DNA of 64,000 nt, from contig NZ_ALWO02000032.1 in the NCBI RefSeq assembly GCF_000295935.2, forward strand, positions 62,001-126,000, in the 5' to 3' direction. Position 1 is the stretch's first letter; each line of letters starts with the position of its first letter. The position numbers and the translations under genes were made by a program. The DNA is from Indibacter alkaliphilus LW1. Lineage in GTDB: Bacteria > Bacteroidota > Bacteroidia > Cytophagales > Cyclobacteriaceae. Shown here piece by piece: positions 1 through 9,344 of this stretch. The notes below the pieces were generated by a model that worked only from the letters and a program-made list of their open reading frames with translations, did no database searches and was not told the DNA's origin.

Positions 1-190
1 TGGCCTTGTCAAAAGAAGCCTTAAAAACCAGGTCAAAGTCAAGTTTTTGGGAAATTTCATTTAAAGTGCCCGCAATGTCCATACAAATTTGCTCATTTTC
101 TATAGCACATGGACCACTAAAAATCACAGGCCTCCTATCTCCCAGCAAGATGGACTTGCTAATCCTAATAGCACTTTCAAAAAGCTTCAT
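1..190 (-). CDS. kdsA: 3-deoxy-8-phosphooctulonate synthase, N-terminal part (cut by window edge)
   Basis: KdsA condenses phosphoenolpyruvate with arabinose 5-phosphate to make Kdo 8-phosphate, the precursor of the Kdo of lipopolysaccharide, in the cytoplasm. Translating the minus strand from the ATG at 190 gives about 63 residues. They include the family signature ISGPC-like segment (here IFSGPCAIE) and FKASFDKA near the edge, which forms part of the PEP/arabinose-phosphate site. The gene starts 2 bases after the stop of kdsC, so the two enzymes acting in succession on Kdo 8-phosphate are co-transcribed. The rest of the gene lies outside the window. The identification is firm despite the truncation. 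Confidence 0.9.
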   Translation of the reverse strand, partial: MKLFESAIRISKSILLGDRRPVIFSGPCAIENEQICMDIAGTLNEISQKLDFDLVFKASFDKA

Positions 191-192
191 AG

Positions 193-744
193 TTACTTTT
201 TAGTATATCTTTCAATCACCTCTACTAATAAACCTTTGGAGTGAAGAATCATATCCGACACTTCTCTGAACACGCCATGCCCCCCTGGAAAAGAAGAAAT
301 AAAATCAGCCTTATTTTTAATGTATGGCAAAGTATCATTTGGACAACAGGCTAGTCCTACTTTATCCAACAAAGGTAAATCTATCATGTCGTCTCCTATG
401 TAGGCCACCTCCTCATAAGAGATTTCCAAAACTTCCAAAATCTCCCGAAGCTTTTTATCCTTGTCCCAAATACCATGATAGTGAAAATCAAATTTAAGCT
501 CCTCAAACCTATCCTCAACCACCTTGGATTTTCTCCCACTGATAGCCCCAACTAAAATCCCGTTTTTCCTCAAAGGAAGCACAATAAAACCATCCTTTGC
601 ATTGAAGCGCTTGTACTCCATACCGGAGTTGTCATAGATAATCCCACTATCTGTCAACACTCCATCTACATCTGTTACCAGCAATTTTATCTTTAGTGCT
701 TTTTCCTTGATTTGCGGATTCAGATCCTTAAAATATTCTTCCAT
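193..744 (-). CDS. kdsC: 3-deoxy-D-manno-octulosonate 8-phosphate phosphatase (KdsC, HAD family)
   Basis: KdsC removes the phosphate from Kdo 8-phosphate, the step after KdsA in lipopolysaccharide synthesis. The HAD motif I TDVDGVLTD supplies the nucleophile Asp25 and the general acid Asp27. GDDMIDLPLL is the C-terminal acidic metal-binding motif. The protein is cap-less, as expected for the YrbI/KdsC subfamily, with 183 residues. A longer reading frame begins at 798 inside the upstream gene. The ATG at 744 is preferred because it begins 1 base after the upstream stop codon and gives the normal family length. It forms a tight operon with kdsA downstream and the GNAT-nitrilase gene upstream. 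Confidence 0.93.
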   Translation of the reverse strand: MEEYFKDLNPQIKEKALKIKLLVTDVDGVLTDSGIIYDNSGMEYKRFNAKDGFIVLPLRKNGILVGAISGRKSKVVEDRFEELKFDFHYHGIWDKDKKLREILEVLEISYEEVAYIGDDMIDLPLLDKVGLACCPNDTLPYIKNKADFISSFPGGHGVFREVSDMILHSKGLLVEVIERYTKK

Positions 745-745
745 C

Positions 746-2287
746 TTATTTCTTTTTCTTCCACTGCACAGAATACAGATCCAATCTTCTTTGTTCAAGA
801 TTTCTTACACTTCCGGCTTTTCTTTGTTTGGTCAATAGATCAAGATCAACATCAGCTACAATTGTAGTCTCGGCATTTTCTGCTGCTTGGGCTACTGTTG
901 CATCATGTGGAAAGGAAAAATCAGAAGGGGAATAGATCGCAGATTGGGAATATTGGATATCCATATTTTCAACCCTTGGAAGATTCCCAACAGAACCGGT
1001 GATGGCCACATAACATTCATTTTCGACTGCTCTGGCTTTTGCACAGGTATTAACACGTAGAAAAGCATTTTTGGTATCCGTCCAGAATGGCACAAATAAA
1101 ATATCCATTTCCTGCTCGGCTAAGATTCTACCCAATTCAGGGAATTCTACATCATAGCATATCAGAATCCCGATCTTTCCGGCATCAGTATCAAATACCT
1201 TTATACCATTCCCCCCCTGCAATCCCCAGTAAGCTTGTTCATCAGGGGTAATGTGTAGTTTGTATTGCTTATCAGTCGTTCCATCCCTTCTGCAGAGGTA
1301 ACTGACATTTCTCAATTTTTTCCCGTCATATTCGGGCATACTTCCCGCAATGATATTGACATTGTATGAAAGGGCCAAGTCACTCATCCGGCTGATGATT
1401 TCATCGGTATAGTCCGCCAAATTACGGATAGCTTCTGAAGCATCCATGTCATTGAATTCCGCAAGAAGGGGAGCGTTGAAAAACTCCGGAAGCAAACAGA
1501 AATCCGATTTGTAACCAGAAACAGTATCCACAAAAAATTCAACCTGTTGCATCAGGTCATCAACACTGTTGAAGCGCCTCATTTTCCATTGTACCAAGCC
1601 CAACCTTACTATTGACTTTTTATTCCCTATGAGCTTTTCATCTTTCTCATAATAAATATTGATCCACTCCAAAAGAGTAGCGTAAGCCCGGGAATCAGTA
1701 TCTTCAGGTAGGTATTTGGTGATTACTTTTCTAACGTGAAACTCATTGGCCAATTGAAATGACAAGACAGGGTCAAAAATCTCCTTGCTTTTGACTTGGT
1801 CAATATACTTCCTTGGAGTCATTTGATCAAAGTACTTGGAATAGCCTGGAATACGTCCCCCGGCAATGATAGACCTCAGATTAAGGTTTTCACAAAGTTC
1901 CTTTCTGGCATCATAAAGCCTCCTTCCCAAACGCATTCCCCTGTATTCCTTGTCTACAAACACATCTGTTCCATAAAGGGTATCCCCATCATTGTCATGG
2001 GTATCAAATTTCCCAAAACCGGTAATTTGATCGTAGGTATGGTTATCGCCAAACTTTGCATAGTCTACGATCAGACTTAAAGCTGCAGCGACTACTTTAC
2101 CATTATCTTCTATACAAATCTGACCTTCAGGAAAAGCTTTCAGTTGATTTTTTAGTTCTTGCTTAGTCCAAGCACCACCTTGGTCTTTATAGATGGATAT
2201 CATTATTTCCCTGATATCCTCGTAATCTGATAGCTTGATGTTTCTTAACTTTAATCTATGTTCTAATTCTTCTCTTTGCTTACTCAT
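746..2287 (-). CDS. GNAT acetyltransferase-nitrilase fusion protein
   Basis: A two-domain cytoplasmic enzyme of 513 residues. Residues about 14-190 form a GNAT N-acetyltransferase domain, with the acetyl-CoA loop around YRGMRLGRRL (116-124). Residues about 226-500 form a nitrilase/carbon-nitrogen hydrolase domain with the complete Glu-Lys-Cys triad: Glu268 in LLPEFF, Lys343 in YKLHIT and Cys377 in LICYDVEFPE. The same fusion occurs in many bacteria, but its substrate is not established. The C-N hydrolase half suggests amidase action on a small carbamoyl or amide compound. It is the first gene of the run leading into kdsC-kdsA, although no link to lipopolysaccharide is known. Confidence 0.9.
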   Translation of the reverse strand: MSKQREELEHRLKLRNIKLSDYEDIREIMISIYKDQGGAWTKQELKNQLKAFPEGQICIEDNGKVVAAALSLIVDYAKFGDNHTYDQITGFGKFDTHDNDGDTLYGTDVFVDKEYRGMRLGRRLYDARKELCENLNLRSIIAGGRIPGYSKYFDQMTPRKYIDQVKSKEIFDPVLSFQLANEFHVRKVITKYLPEDTDSRAYATLLEWINIYYEKDEKLIGNKKSIVRLGLVQWKMRRFNSVDDLMQQVEFFVDTVSGYKSDFCLLPEFFNAPLLAEFNDMDASEAIRNLADYTDEIISRMSDLALSYNVNIIAGSMPEYDGKKLRNVSYLCRRDGTTDKQYKLHITPDEQAYWGLQGGNGIKVFDTDAGKIGILICYDVEFPELGRILAEQEMDILFVPFWTDTKNAFLRVNTCAKARAVENECYVAITGSVGNLPRVENMDIQYSQSAIYSPSDFSFPHDATVAQAAENAETTIVADVDLDLLTKQRKAGSVRNLEQRRLDLYSVQWKKKK

Positions 2288-2446
2288 GATACAAAATTAA
2301 CCAATTTTCAATCAATAATTTTAAATTCTCAAAGTGCTGGTTTGAAAACAAAACTATATACTGTTTTTAAAACAATTATTTAGCCAAGGGCCTTATAATG
2401 TTCAATAAAGTTTAAATTTAAAGGTAGCAATCTTAATTAGGAATAT

Positions 2447-3349
2447 ATGGGTGAAGATATCTGGGAATTTAAAAAAGAAAAATTAGCCGAATTTTTAAAT
2501 CTATTCAATGAAGTCATGAGCTTTAAGCTCTTCTCAATCGGAGACTCTTCATTGACTATAGGTCTTCTTCTGACATTGGCCTTATCGGTAGTCTTATTGT
2601 TTTTTATCTCAGAATGGATCAGAAGATTACTTGTCAACCGCGTACTCAACAGGTATAAAATTGAAAGAGGTACAAGGCAATCTGTAGGTACTATTGTTAA
2701 GTACGTCATTGTGATTGCGGGCCTTTTTTCTATTCTACAGACTAATGGAATCGACCTAAGTGCTTTCGGTATTCTTGCAGGTGCATTGGGTGTAGGTATT
2801 GGTTTTGGTCTTCAAAATATCACCAATAATTTTATCAGTGGATTGATTATTCTCTTCGAGCAACCCATTAAGGTTGGAGATAGAATAGAAGTAGGCGACA
2901 TCGTAGGGGATGTGATAAGGATATCTGCACGTTCCACTGCTGTCCTCACCAACGACAATATTTCTGTGATCATTCCTAATTCACAATTTATTGATAGTCA
3001 AGTAATCAATTGGTCCCATAATGACAGAAAAGTTCGCTTCAATTTTGAGGTAGGTGTTTCGTACAAGGAGGATCCAGAGAAGGTTAAAGAAATTCTATTA
3101 GAAGTAGCCGATAAAAATGAAAATGTCCTGAAAACCCCAGCTCCGGATGTGCTTTTTGATGAGTTTGACGACAGCAGCCTAAACTTCATTCTTAGAGTAT
3201 GGACCAGTGACTATGTCAATAAGCCCAGGGTTCTGAAGAGTCAATTGTATTTTGAGATTTTCAGAAGATTTGGAGAGGAAAACATAGAAATTCCTTTCCC
3301 ACAGAGAGACATACATATTATAAGTGCACCCGAAAAATTGAAAAATTGA
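2447..3349 (+). CDS. Small-conductance mechanosensitive ion channel (MscS family)
   Basis: An inner-membrane tension-gated channel that releases solutes on hypo-osmotic shock. The 300-residue protein has an N-terminal membrane segment (about 35-55) and a second around 85-105. These are followed by the pore-lining TM3, rich in Gly and Ala (LAGALGVGIGFGLQNITNN, about 109-127). The cytoplasmic beta domain follows, with the family motif EQPIKVGDRIEVGD and IIPNSQFI. The length and the single core module match the short MscS/YbdG-like type rather than the large MscK type. It stands alone, divergent from the GNAT-nitrilase gene. Which of several possible MscS paralogues it corresponds to cannot be decided. 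Confidence 0.93.
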   Translation: MGEDIWEFKKEKLAEFLNLFNEVMSFKLFSIGDSSLTIGLLLTLALSVVLLFFISEWIRRLLVNRVLNRYKIERGTRQSVGTIVKYVIVIAGLFSILQTNGIDLSAFGILAGALGVGIGFGLQNITNNFISGLIILFEQPIKVGDRIEVGDIVGDVIRISARSTAVLTNDNISVIIPNSQFIDSQVINWSHNDRKVRFNFEVGVSYKEDPEKVKEILLEVADKNENVLKTPAPDVLFDEFDDSSLNFILRVWTSDYVNKPRVLKSQLYFEIFRRFGEENIEIPFPQRDIHIISAPEKLKN

Positions 3350-3424
3350 GCTTTTTTGCATTTATTTATTGCGCATTTGACTTTTGATTAGTTTGGAATA
3401 GAAAAATGCATTAACTACAATGCA

Positions 3425-4360
3425 ATGAAAAGGGTATTAACACTGGTTTTTTTTATACTGCTTGGGCATACGGCAGTATCCCAGAGTTTTTATCGATACA
3501 GGTTTGAAACCCCTTGGTCCATTTCTGCTTCTATTGGTCCTACCCAATATTTTGGTGAATTGTATTCTTTGTGGAAATATAATGAAGGCATCCAGCCTGA
3601 TTGGAATGTAAACTTTGCGGTAAGGCGTGTGTTGGGTACACACATCAAAGGACGTGTGGAAGGAACTTACTATGAATTATCGGGACAAGACCCTCCCGCA
3701 GATCCACGAAGTCTCAGACAACCCAGAAATCTTCATTTCCGGGCGAGAAATTGGGAGGCATCTGCCATTGGGGAAATCTACCTCAAGCCGGTCCGTCAGT
3801 ACAACATTACCCGTGATTTTCTGAATTTTTATGCTTTTGCAGGCGTAGGAGTATCAACCAACGACCCTGAAGCCAGATTGCGTGATCAATGGGTTCCACT
3901 AAGACCCTTGCAGATAGAAAACAATCCTTACAATAAATTCATTATTGTATTCCCTACAGGAATAGGAATGAAATACAAAGCCAACGTGTATGCAGATTTG
4001 TTTTTGGAAATTAACTACCGTTGGACTTTAACCGATTACATGGATGATATTTCCGCCTTCAATGTCAGTGAGTTTTACTTGGATCTCGTGAGGGATTATG
4101 GAACAAACGGGGAAGGCCCAAACCCAGACCGCTTGAGACTGGCAATTAGAAATCCGGATTTTATCAGGGAAAATGGAGAACCTGATGTAGATAGAATCCT
4201 GAGAAACAATGGGAGGGTCAGACGTGGATCCGGACTAACTGAAAGATATGATGGCTATTTAGGAATTAATATTGGAGTAGAATTATATCTATCTGAAGAC
4301 ATTTGGGACAACTGGATCTTCAGAAACAGGATATACGAAAAACGCTTCCGTTTCTGGTAG
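3425..4360 (+). CDS. Secreted outer-membrane beta-barrel protein (DUF6089-like)
   Basis: A 311-residue exported protein with an N-terminal signal peptide (MKRVLTLVFFILLGHTAVSQ, cleavage near residue 20). The mature part has alternating hydrophobic/polar strands with many aromatic residues, such as GPTQYFGELY, NWEASAIGEIYL, FYAFAGVGVS and LFLEINYRW. It ends in an aromatic terminus (KRFRFW), as outer-membrane barrels do. The pattern resembles the DUF6089 barrels of Bacteroidota. No enzymatic motif is visible, and no function is assigned. A region of low barrel propensity at about 215-285, rich in Asn, Arg and Asp, may be a surface loop. It appears to be a single-gene unit between mscS and the TMEM220-like gene. 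Confidence 0.7.
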   Translation: MKRVLTLVFFILLGHTAVSQSFYRYRFETPWSISASIGPTQYFGELYSLWKYNEGIQPDWNVNFAVRRVLGTHIKGRVEGTYYELSGQDPPADPRSLRQPRNLHFRARNWEASAIGEIYLKPVRQYNITRDFLNFYAFAGVGVSTNDPEARLRDQWVPLRPLQIENNPYNKFIIVFPTGIGMKYKANVYADLFLEINYRWTLTDYMDDISAFNVSEFYLDLVRDYGTNGEGPNPDRLRLAIRNPDFIRENGEPDVDRILRNNGRVRRGSGLTERYDGYLGINIGVELYLSEDIWDNWIFRNRIYEKRFRFW

Positions 4361-4472
4361 TTTCTGTTTAATCCTTGCCCATATAAACCTTCTCTTTTTA
4401 CCAGACAGATAATTTCACGGTTTGGTCTCTGAATATTTTTTAAATTCGCTGTATCATCCAAAACCCAAACCT

Positions 4473-4856
4473 ATGAAACCTTATTTCAAGTACTTCTTTA
4501 TTTTCTGGTTTTTTGCATTTTTATTATTTGCCTATTGGCAACTCAATGACCCTGATCCGGAAATCTGGGCTCCTATATACATAGCTGCTGCAATTTTCTC
4601 TGCTTTGGCAGTGAAAGGAAAACACCCTATGATCCCTCTGACAATCGCCATCATTGCCTGCCTCATCGGAGCCTTTTACTTTTTCCCTGATTCGGTATCA
4701 GAATGGATTTCCTACGAAGTTGAACAAAAAGACCTGAGCATGAAAACCCAAGAATCAGAAGAGGCCAGAGAAACTTTCGGCTTATTGATAATTGCCGCTG
4801 TATTAGCTGTATCTGCCTATTTGGGCTGGAAAAAACATCAAATCACTAAACCTTAA
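4473..4856 (+). CDS. Transmembrane protein of the TMEM220 family
   Basis: A 127-residue integral membrane protein with four predicted hydrophobic segments (about 7-24, 35-50, 56-76 and 100-118). The signature AYWQLNDPDPEIW at the end of the first segment is characteristic of the TMEM220 family, whose biochemical role is unknown. The start at 4473 (ATG, MKPYFK) places the first membrane segment at the N-terminus. The longer frame from 4422 would add 17 polar residues and is less likely. The gene lies 6 bases before the NIPSNAP gene, so both are probably on one transcript ending at the terminator at 5644. Confidence 0.8.
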   Translation: MKPYFKYFFIFWFFAFLLFAYWQLNDPDPEIWAPIYIAAAIFSALAVKGKHPMIPLTIAIIACLIGAFYFFPDSVSEWISYEVEQKDLSMKTQESEEARETFGLLIIAAVLAVSAYLGWKKHQITKP

Positions 4857-4862
4857 ATAACA

Positions 4863-5612
4863 ATGAAAAAACTAATATCTCTGATGACCTTTGTCCTGGC
4901 ATTGGTTAGCGTTTGTTTAGCGCAGGACGAAAAAAAGTATTTTGAAATGAGAAAATACACCAACCATGAGGGGAAAATGGATGATTTGATTTCAAGATTT
5001 GAAAACCACACTCTCAAACTTTTTGAAAAACATGGGATTGAAAACATTGCTTATTTTTTACCTACTGAAGACGAACCGAAATTTCTGCTCTTTATCCTCG
5101 CCTATCCTGATAAAGAAAGTAGAAATTCCTTATGGAATTCATTTGCCAATGACCCAGAATGGAAGAAAGTCCATCAAGCGTCTGAAGCAAATGGACCACT
5201 CGTAGCCAATGTGGATCAGACATTCATGACATTATCGGGTGAGCTGAGCCCCAAAATTGTCAAAGACCTACCCAAAGGAGAGAAAATATTTGAGCTTAGA
5301 AAATACTATATGTTTGAAGGTAGAGTGGAAAATATTCATGCCAGATTCAGGGATCATACCCGCGAACTGTTCCAAAATCATGGAATGACCAATGTCATGT
5401 ATTGGTATACAGAGGAACCGAATGGAGAACAGTCCAAGCTGGTTTATCTTTTAGCACATCAAAGTGAGCATGCTGCAAAAGAATCTTTCAGTCAATTTGG
5501 AAAAGATCCTAAATGGGTAAAAGTCAGAGATGACTCTGAAAAAGACGGTAAAATTGTAGAAAAAATTGATTCTTTCTATCTCAGATCATTGCCATTCTCG
5601 CCTTTGAAATAA
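4863..5612 (+). CDS. Secreted protein with two NIPSNAP domains
   Basis: A 249-residue protein with a signal peptide (cleavage after about residue 20, VCLAQ) followed by two tandem NIPSNAP domains. Domain one (about 25-125) contains FEMRKYTNHEGKMDDL and the second (about 140-245) FELRKYYMFEGRVENI. Both have the family's conserved pattern of a helix ending in HG and a later (F)..DP.W. NIPSNAP proteins have a ferredoxin-like dimeric alpha/beta-barrel fold. Bacterial members are uncharacterised, and some lie near sugar- or ThuA-type dehydrogenases. Here the next gene downstream, on the opposite strand, is such a fusion, but convergent placement argues only weakly for a link. Confidence 0.85.
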   Translation: MKKLISLMTFVLALVSVCLAQDEKKYFEMRKYTNHEGKMDDLISRFENHTLKLFEKHGIENIAYFLPTEDEPKFLLFILAYPDKESRNSLWNSFANDPEWKKVHQASEANGPLVANVDQTFMTLSGELSPKIVKDLPKGEKIFELRKYYMFEGRVENIHARFRDHTRELFQNHGMTNVMYWYTEEPNGEQSKLVYLLAHQSEHAAKESFSQFGKDPKWVKVRDDSEKDGKIVEKIDSFYLRSLPFSPLK

Positions 5613-5643
5613 GGCACAAGGGCCAGAAAATAAAATAAAAAAA

Positions 5644-5674
5644 CGGGCTTCAAATGATTTTGAAGCCCGCTTTT
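5644..5674. terminator. Bidirectional rho-independent terminator
   Basis: A perfect 11-bp stem (5644-5654 with 5659-5669) closes a TGAT loop. It is followed on the plus strand by CTTTTTATTTT and preceded by an A-rich run that becomes a U-tract on the minus strand. It sits between the convergent NIPSNAP gene and the ThuA fusion gene and can serve both. Confidence 0.93.
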
Positions 5675-5691
5675 TATTTTGCCCTATAAGA

Positions 5692-8600
5692 TTATTTTGC
5701 TTTAAATTCTATCACATAGAACACCGCCATTTCCTCATCATCTTCCAAAGGATTACTGATGATATAAAGATCCTGTGGTTTGGAAGTGTCCTGATTGGAA
5801 AGCGGAACACTCAACATACCTCCCGGTCTGCCTTCGGGGCCAACCCCTGCCATTGTTTTGAAAATACCTTCACCTAATTTTGTTCCCGAAAGGGATCCTT
5901 GTCTGACCTCAACCTGGAAACCGTTTTTGGTAGCTTCCTGACCGCCGCCCATCAATTGTATAGAACTTATATCAGTCAGGTCGAGATTTGGAATGACAAA
6001 ATGACCTTGACCACTACTTGGCAACAACATAAAGGTTCTTCCTCCGAAAGCCATGGTGGAAATACCCTCCATATTTTTGATACTACTAATGTCTATGGAA
6101 GCATTTCTAAGAGTAACAGCTGCATTGCCGGTAAGTGGTTTTATACCTTCTCCACCTCGATCTGTAAAGCTGGCAGAAAGAACAAATACTCCATTCTCAC
6201 TGGCTGGCTTGCCTACAAGAGGATCAACCGAGCCTTGCGCTGGTAAAGATGGTTTTTCTTCACCCCCTCTTCTGCCCAGACTAGTGATATAGGCTACAAT
6301 TTTGCTTGCATCAGCATAAGAAAGTTCCGGATTTGCCGGCATCACAGTTTCTCCCCAGACACCACCGCCTCCTTTCTGGATTTTATTAACCAGATAATCT
6401 GTAACATTTGGATTTCTACGGTATTTTCTGGCAACTTCTGTATAAGACGGTCCAATGGATGCCTCATCTTCTTTGTGACAAGTTTTACAAGTTAAAGAAG
6501 TTATGAGACTTTTTCCTGTCATGGCATCAGTCATGATCAGGTGTCCTTTGGAAGCTTCCGCCTGATCCAATCCTGAGATATAATCAGCTGACACAAACAA
6601 GGTAGAAAGATCATTTCCTGCCTCTGAATCATCAGGATCATTTACACTTATTTCATATTTCACTGGTTTGCCCGGGAAGTAGAAAGATTGGTTACCAAGT
6701 ATTTTGATGGCTACCTCCGGTGCTATATTGCCTGCATAAACAGAAACTATAGTGCTTTTTGCTGAAAGTTTTGCTGGATCCTGGACTTCCACTTGAACAT
6801 CATAATCACCTTTTTGCTCAAAAGTATGTTCTAATCTTGGTTCTGTTGTAGTCTTCACTACGTCATTGCCTAAGTTCCATACATAAGTCAAAGGATCATT
6901 TTCAGGATCTGAAGCGTCTACAGTAAATGTAGCTGTAAATGGCAAAGCTCCTGATGATTTATCTACTGCAATGGAATTGACTACGGGAGTCCTGTTTCCA
7001 TCATTAAAATCGATTCTAAATAATCCAGAGTCAGGATTTTTAGTAAACCAACCATTGCCATACTCAAGGATGTAAATCTTGCCATCAGGCCCCACCTCCA
7101 TATCAATCAAGGCATTGAATTTGGTAGTGGACATAAATGGCTCCATCTTATCAAAGTCGCCATTCGGCTTCATGGTTACAACTTTGATCCACCCTCTTAC
7201 CCATTCGTAGATGAATAACTTCCCATCATAATAAGACGGATATCTCGTTTCTTTTGGGAACATATCAGAGTAATAGACAGGTCCTGCCATTGCATTTCGT
7301 CCACCTGTTCCTACTTGAGGAAACTCCTCTGAAGCTCCATACGGATACCAGATAAATGCAGGCTCTGCCGGAGGCAATTCACGAAGTCCTGTATTATTTC
7401 TTGAATTATTCACGGGTTTTTCAGGATCATATATGATGCCCGATTGACCAGTTCCATAATCATATTCTACATACGCATAATTGTCACCTACAAAATATGG
7501 CCAGCCAAAATTTCCTGCTTTTCTGGCTTGATTGACTTCATCATAACCCCTAGGACCTCTTGTTTGCAAACTATCCGGATTTGCATCTGGCCCTACCTCT
7601 CCCCAGTATAGAAATCCCGTTTTTTGGTCAATTGTAATCCTATAAGGGTTTCTATTCCCCTGTACATAAATCTCAGGTCTAGTTTTATCCATACCTTTTG
7701 GATAAAGATTATCATCAGGTATATCGTAAGAGCCATCTTCATTTACTTTGATTCTTAGAATTTTACCTCTCAGATCATTGGAGTTCCCTGAACTTCTTCT
7801 GGCGTCAAACTGCTCAAAACCAGGCCTATCATCCAATGGCGCATAGCCTCGATTGACATATTTACTGTCGGATTGGTCAAATGGTGTGCTGTTATCTCCA
7901 GTAGACAGGTAAAGCAACCCGTCTTTATCAAATGCAATGGAACCGCCAGTGTGACAGCAAATATTTCTTTGAGAGTACAATTCCAAAATAATTTTTTCAG
8001 AATCCATATCCCAGGTGTCATTTTTAAAAGTAAATCTCGAAAGCCTATTGATTTCCTGATCCCCCCTTGGGGCATAGTAGACAAAGACATGTCCGTTATT
8101 TTTAAAGTTGGGATCTTTCTGCATCCCCATCAATCCCTCTTCTGCATTCACTCCCTGGATGTCTGTTTTCCAGTATACATCAAGCTTTGCAACTTCCCGG
8201 GCAGTGGTATCCCCACTCTTGTAATGAAGCACTTCACCTCTTCTTTGCGCAATAAGAATATCCAAATTGGGTAAAATGGTAAATTCAGTAGGCTCAGTAA
8301 ATTCACCCATTACCAATGCGGTCTTTTCAAACCTGTTTTCTTCTGGGACTCGCTGTGTTTTAGCTTTGCTGTAATCCAGTTTTTTGTTATCCCCCATGGC
8401 ATACTTGATTCCTTCAAGTATATGCTTAAGAAAAAGTTCTTCTTGAAAAGACTCTGTGGTATGGCCTCCGGCAGTGTAAAATGCTCTTCCTCCATCAAAA
8501 TCATGATACCAAGCCACCGGATGGTGCCCCATGGCATACCCTCCCTGATAGCTGTCTTCGTCTATGTCCATCAAAACGTTGACATCAGGGTTCATTTGCT

Positions 8601-9147
8601 TAAAGCTATACCATTCATCTCTTCTGTTCCAGATCTCCGGCAAAAATCTGGTCGTGGAATGTGTTCTGTCTGTAACGTTGATTGAACCATCCTGAACATT
8701 CGGGTGAGGGTCTCCCATACCTGGATGGTTCCAGAAATAAGCCCCTGCGAGCCTATTGTACCAACCCCAATGATATTCTGTATCTGTAGCTGCATGAATC
8801 CCAACATACCCTCCACCTGCTTGTATATATCTTTCAAAGTCTGCCTCCTGATAATGATTCAAAACATCCCCCGTAGTACTCAACCAGATGACAGCTGCGT
8901 ATTGTTGAAGATTTTCCTCATTGATCAAGGCTGAATTGGTAGTAGTGTCTACAGAAAACCCGTTTTCTTCCCCCAGCTTCATTATAGCCGCTATTCCGTC
9001 CGGAATGGATTCATGATAGAAGCCGGCTGTTTTGCTGAAGATCAGAACCTTTGGGTCACCGCTTCTTTTATTATTACAGGAAAAGAATAAAAATGGGATA
9101 ATCAAAAGTACCAGAAGGTACTTGGGTAGGCATTTAGAGGTTATCAT
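5692..9147 (-). CDS. ThuA / PQQ-type sugar dehydrogenase / PKD / cytochrome c lipoprotein
   Basis: A 1151-residue multidomain lipoprotein. The signal peptide ends in the lipobox FFSC (Cys24). Residues about 32-250 are a ThuA (trehalose-utilisation) domain with a glutamine-amidotransferase-like fold. Residues about 270-730 are a six-bladed glucose/sorbosone dehydrogenase propeller (GLMGMQKDPNF, GSIAFDKDGLLYLSTGD, GNRNPYRI, GPDGKIYILEYG). Residues about 735-830 are a PKD domain. Residues about 880-975 are a class I cytochrome c with CKTCH (Cys887, Cys890, His891) and a likely axial Met936 in TVMP. The C-terminal ~150 residues look like a beta-sandwich carbohydrate-binding region. It probably oxidises a sugar outside the inner membrane and passes electrons to its own heme. 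The substrate is unknown. Confidence 0.88.
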   Translation of the reverse strand: MITSKCLPKYLLVLLIIPFLFFSCNNKRSGDPKVLIFSKTAGFYHESIPDGIAAIMKLGEENGFSVDTTTNSALINEENLQQYAAVIWLSTTGDVLNHYQEADFERYIQAGGGYVGIHAATDTEYHWGWYNRLAGAYFWNHPGMGDPHPNVQDGSINVTDRTHSTTRFLPEIWNRRDEWYSFKQMNPDVNVLMDIDEDSYQGGYAMGHHPVAWYHDFDGGRAFYTAGGHTTESFQEELFLKHILEGIKYAMGDNKKLDYSKAKTQRVPEENRFEKTALVMGEFTEPTEFTILPNLDILIAQRRGEVLHYKSGDTTAREVAKLDVYWKTDIQGVNAEEGLMGMQKDPNFKNNGHVFVYYAPRGDQEINRLSRFTFKNDTWDMDSEKIILELYSQRNICCHTGGSIAFDKDGLLYLSTGDNSTPFDQSDSKYVNRGYAPLDDRPGFEQFDARRSSGNSNDLRGKILRIKVNEDGSYDIPDDNLYPKGMDKTRPEIYVQGNRNPYRITIDQKTGFLYWGEVGPDANPDSLQTRGPRGYDEVNQARKAGNFGWPYFVGDNYAYVEYDYGTGQSGIIYDPEKPVNNSRNNTGLRELPPAEPAFIWYPYGASEEFPQVGTGGRNAMAGPVYYSDMFPKETRYPSYYDGKLFIYEWVRGWIKVVTMKPNGDFDKMEPFMSTTKFNALIDMEVGPDGKIYILEYGNGWFTKNPDSGLFRIDFNDGNRTPVVNSIAVDKSSGALPFTATFTVDASDPENDPLTYVWNLGNDVVKTTTEPRLEHTFEQKGDYDVQVEVQDPAKLSAKSTIVSVYAGNIAPEVAIKILGNQSFYFPGKPVKYEISVNDPDDSEAGNDLSTLFVSADYISGLDQAEASKGHLIMTDAMTGKSLITSLTCKTCHKEDEASIGPSYTEVARKYRRNPNVTDYLVNKIQKGGGGVWGETVMPANPELSYADASKIVAYITSLGRRGGEEKPSLPAQGSVDPLVGKPASENGVFVLSASFTDRGGEGIKPLTGNAAVTLRNASIDISSIKNMEGISTMAFGGRTFMLLPSSGQGHFVIPNLDLTDISSIQLMGGGQEATKNGFQVEVRQGSLSGTKLGEGIFKTMAGVGPEGRPGGMLSVPLSNQDTSKPQDLYIISNPLEDDEEMAVFYVIEFKAK

Positions 9148-9316
9148 AGGTCTAATAGTTTTGAGAAAGATAATGTGAAATATCCTTTAGTAGATCAATT
9201 ATTCTTATTAAAGGAATATACATTGTAGGATTGGTAAGTATAAATAATTCAAGCTCAAATAAATACTCAATCCCTTAAATTAGCAAACATCATTATGTAT
9301 TTTTTACATTTTGGGA

Positions 9317-9324
9317 TATATTTG
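9317..9324 (+). promoter_or_regulatory. Possible -7 promoter element of the GH3 gene
   Basis: TATATTTG matches the Bacteroidota -7 consensus TAnnTTTG exactly and lies 20 bases before the GH3 start codon. No convincing TTG -33 element is present at the expected distance (the region reads TTATG), so this is a tentative call. Confidence 0.4.
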
Positions 9325-9344
9325 AATTCTAAAAAGCCAAAATC

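Noticed and set aside
5899-6246. A 115-residue ORF on the plus strand inside the ThuA fusion gene
   Set aside because: It is an antisense reading frame of a well-supported multidomain protein, with no start signal and no recognisable motif.
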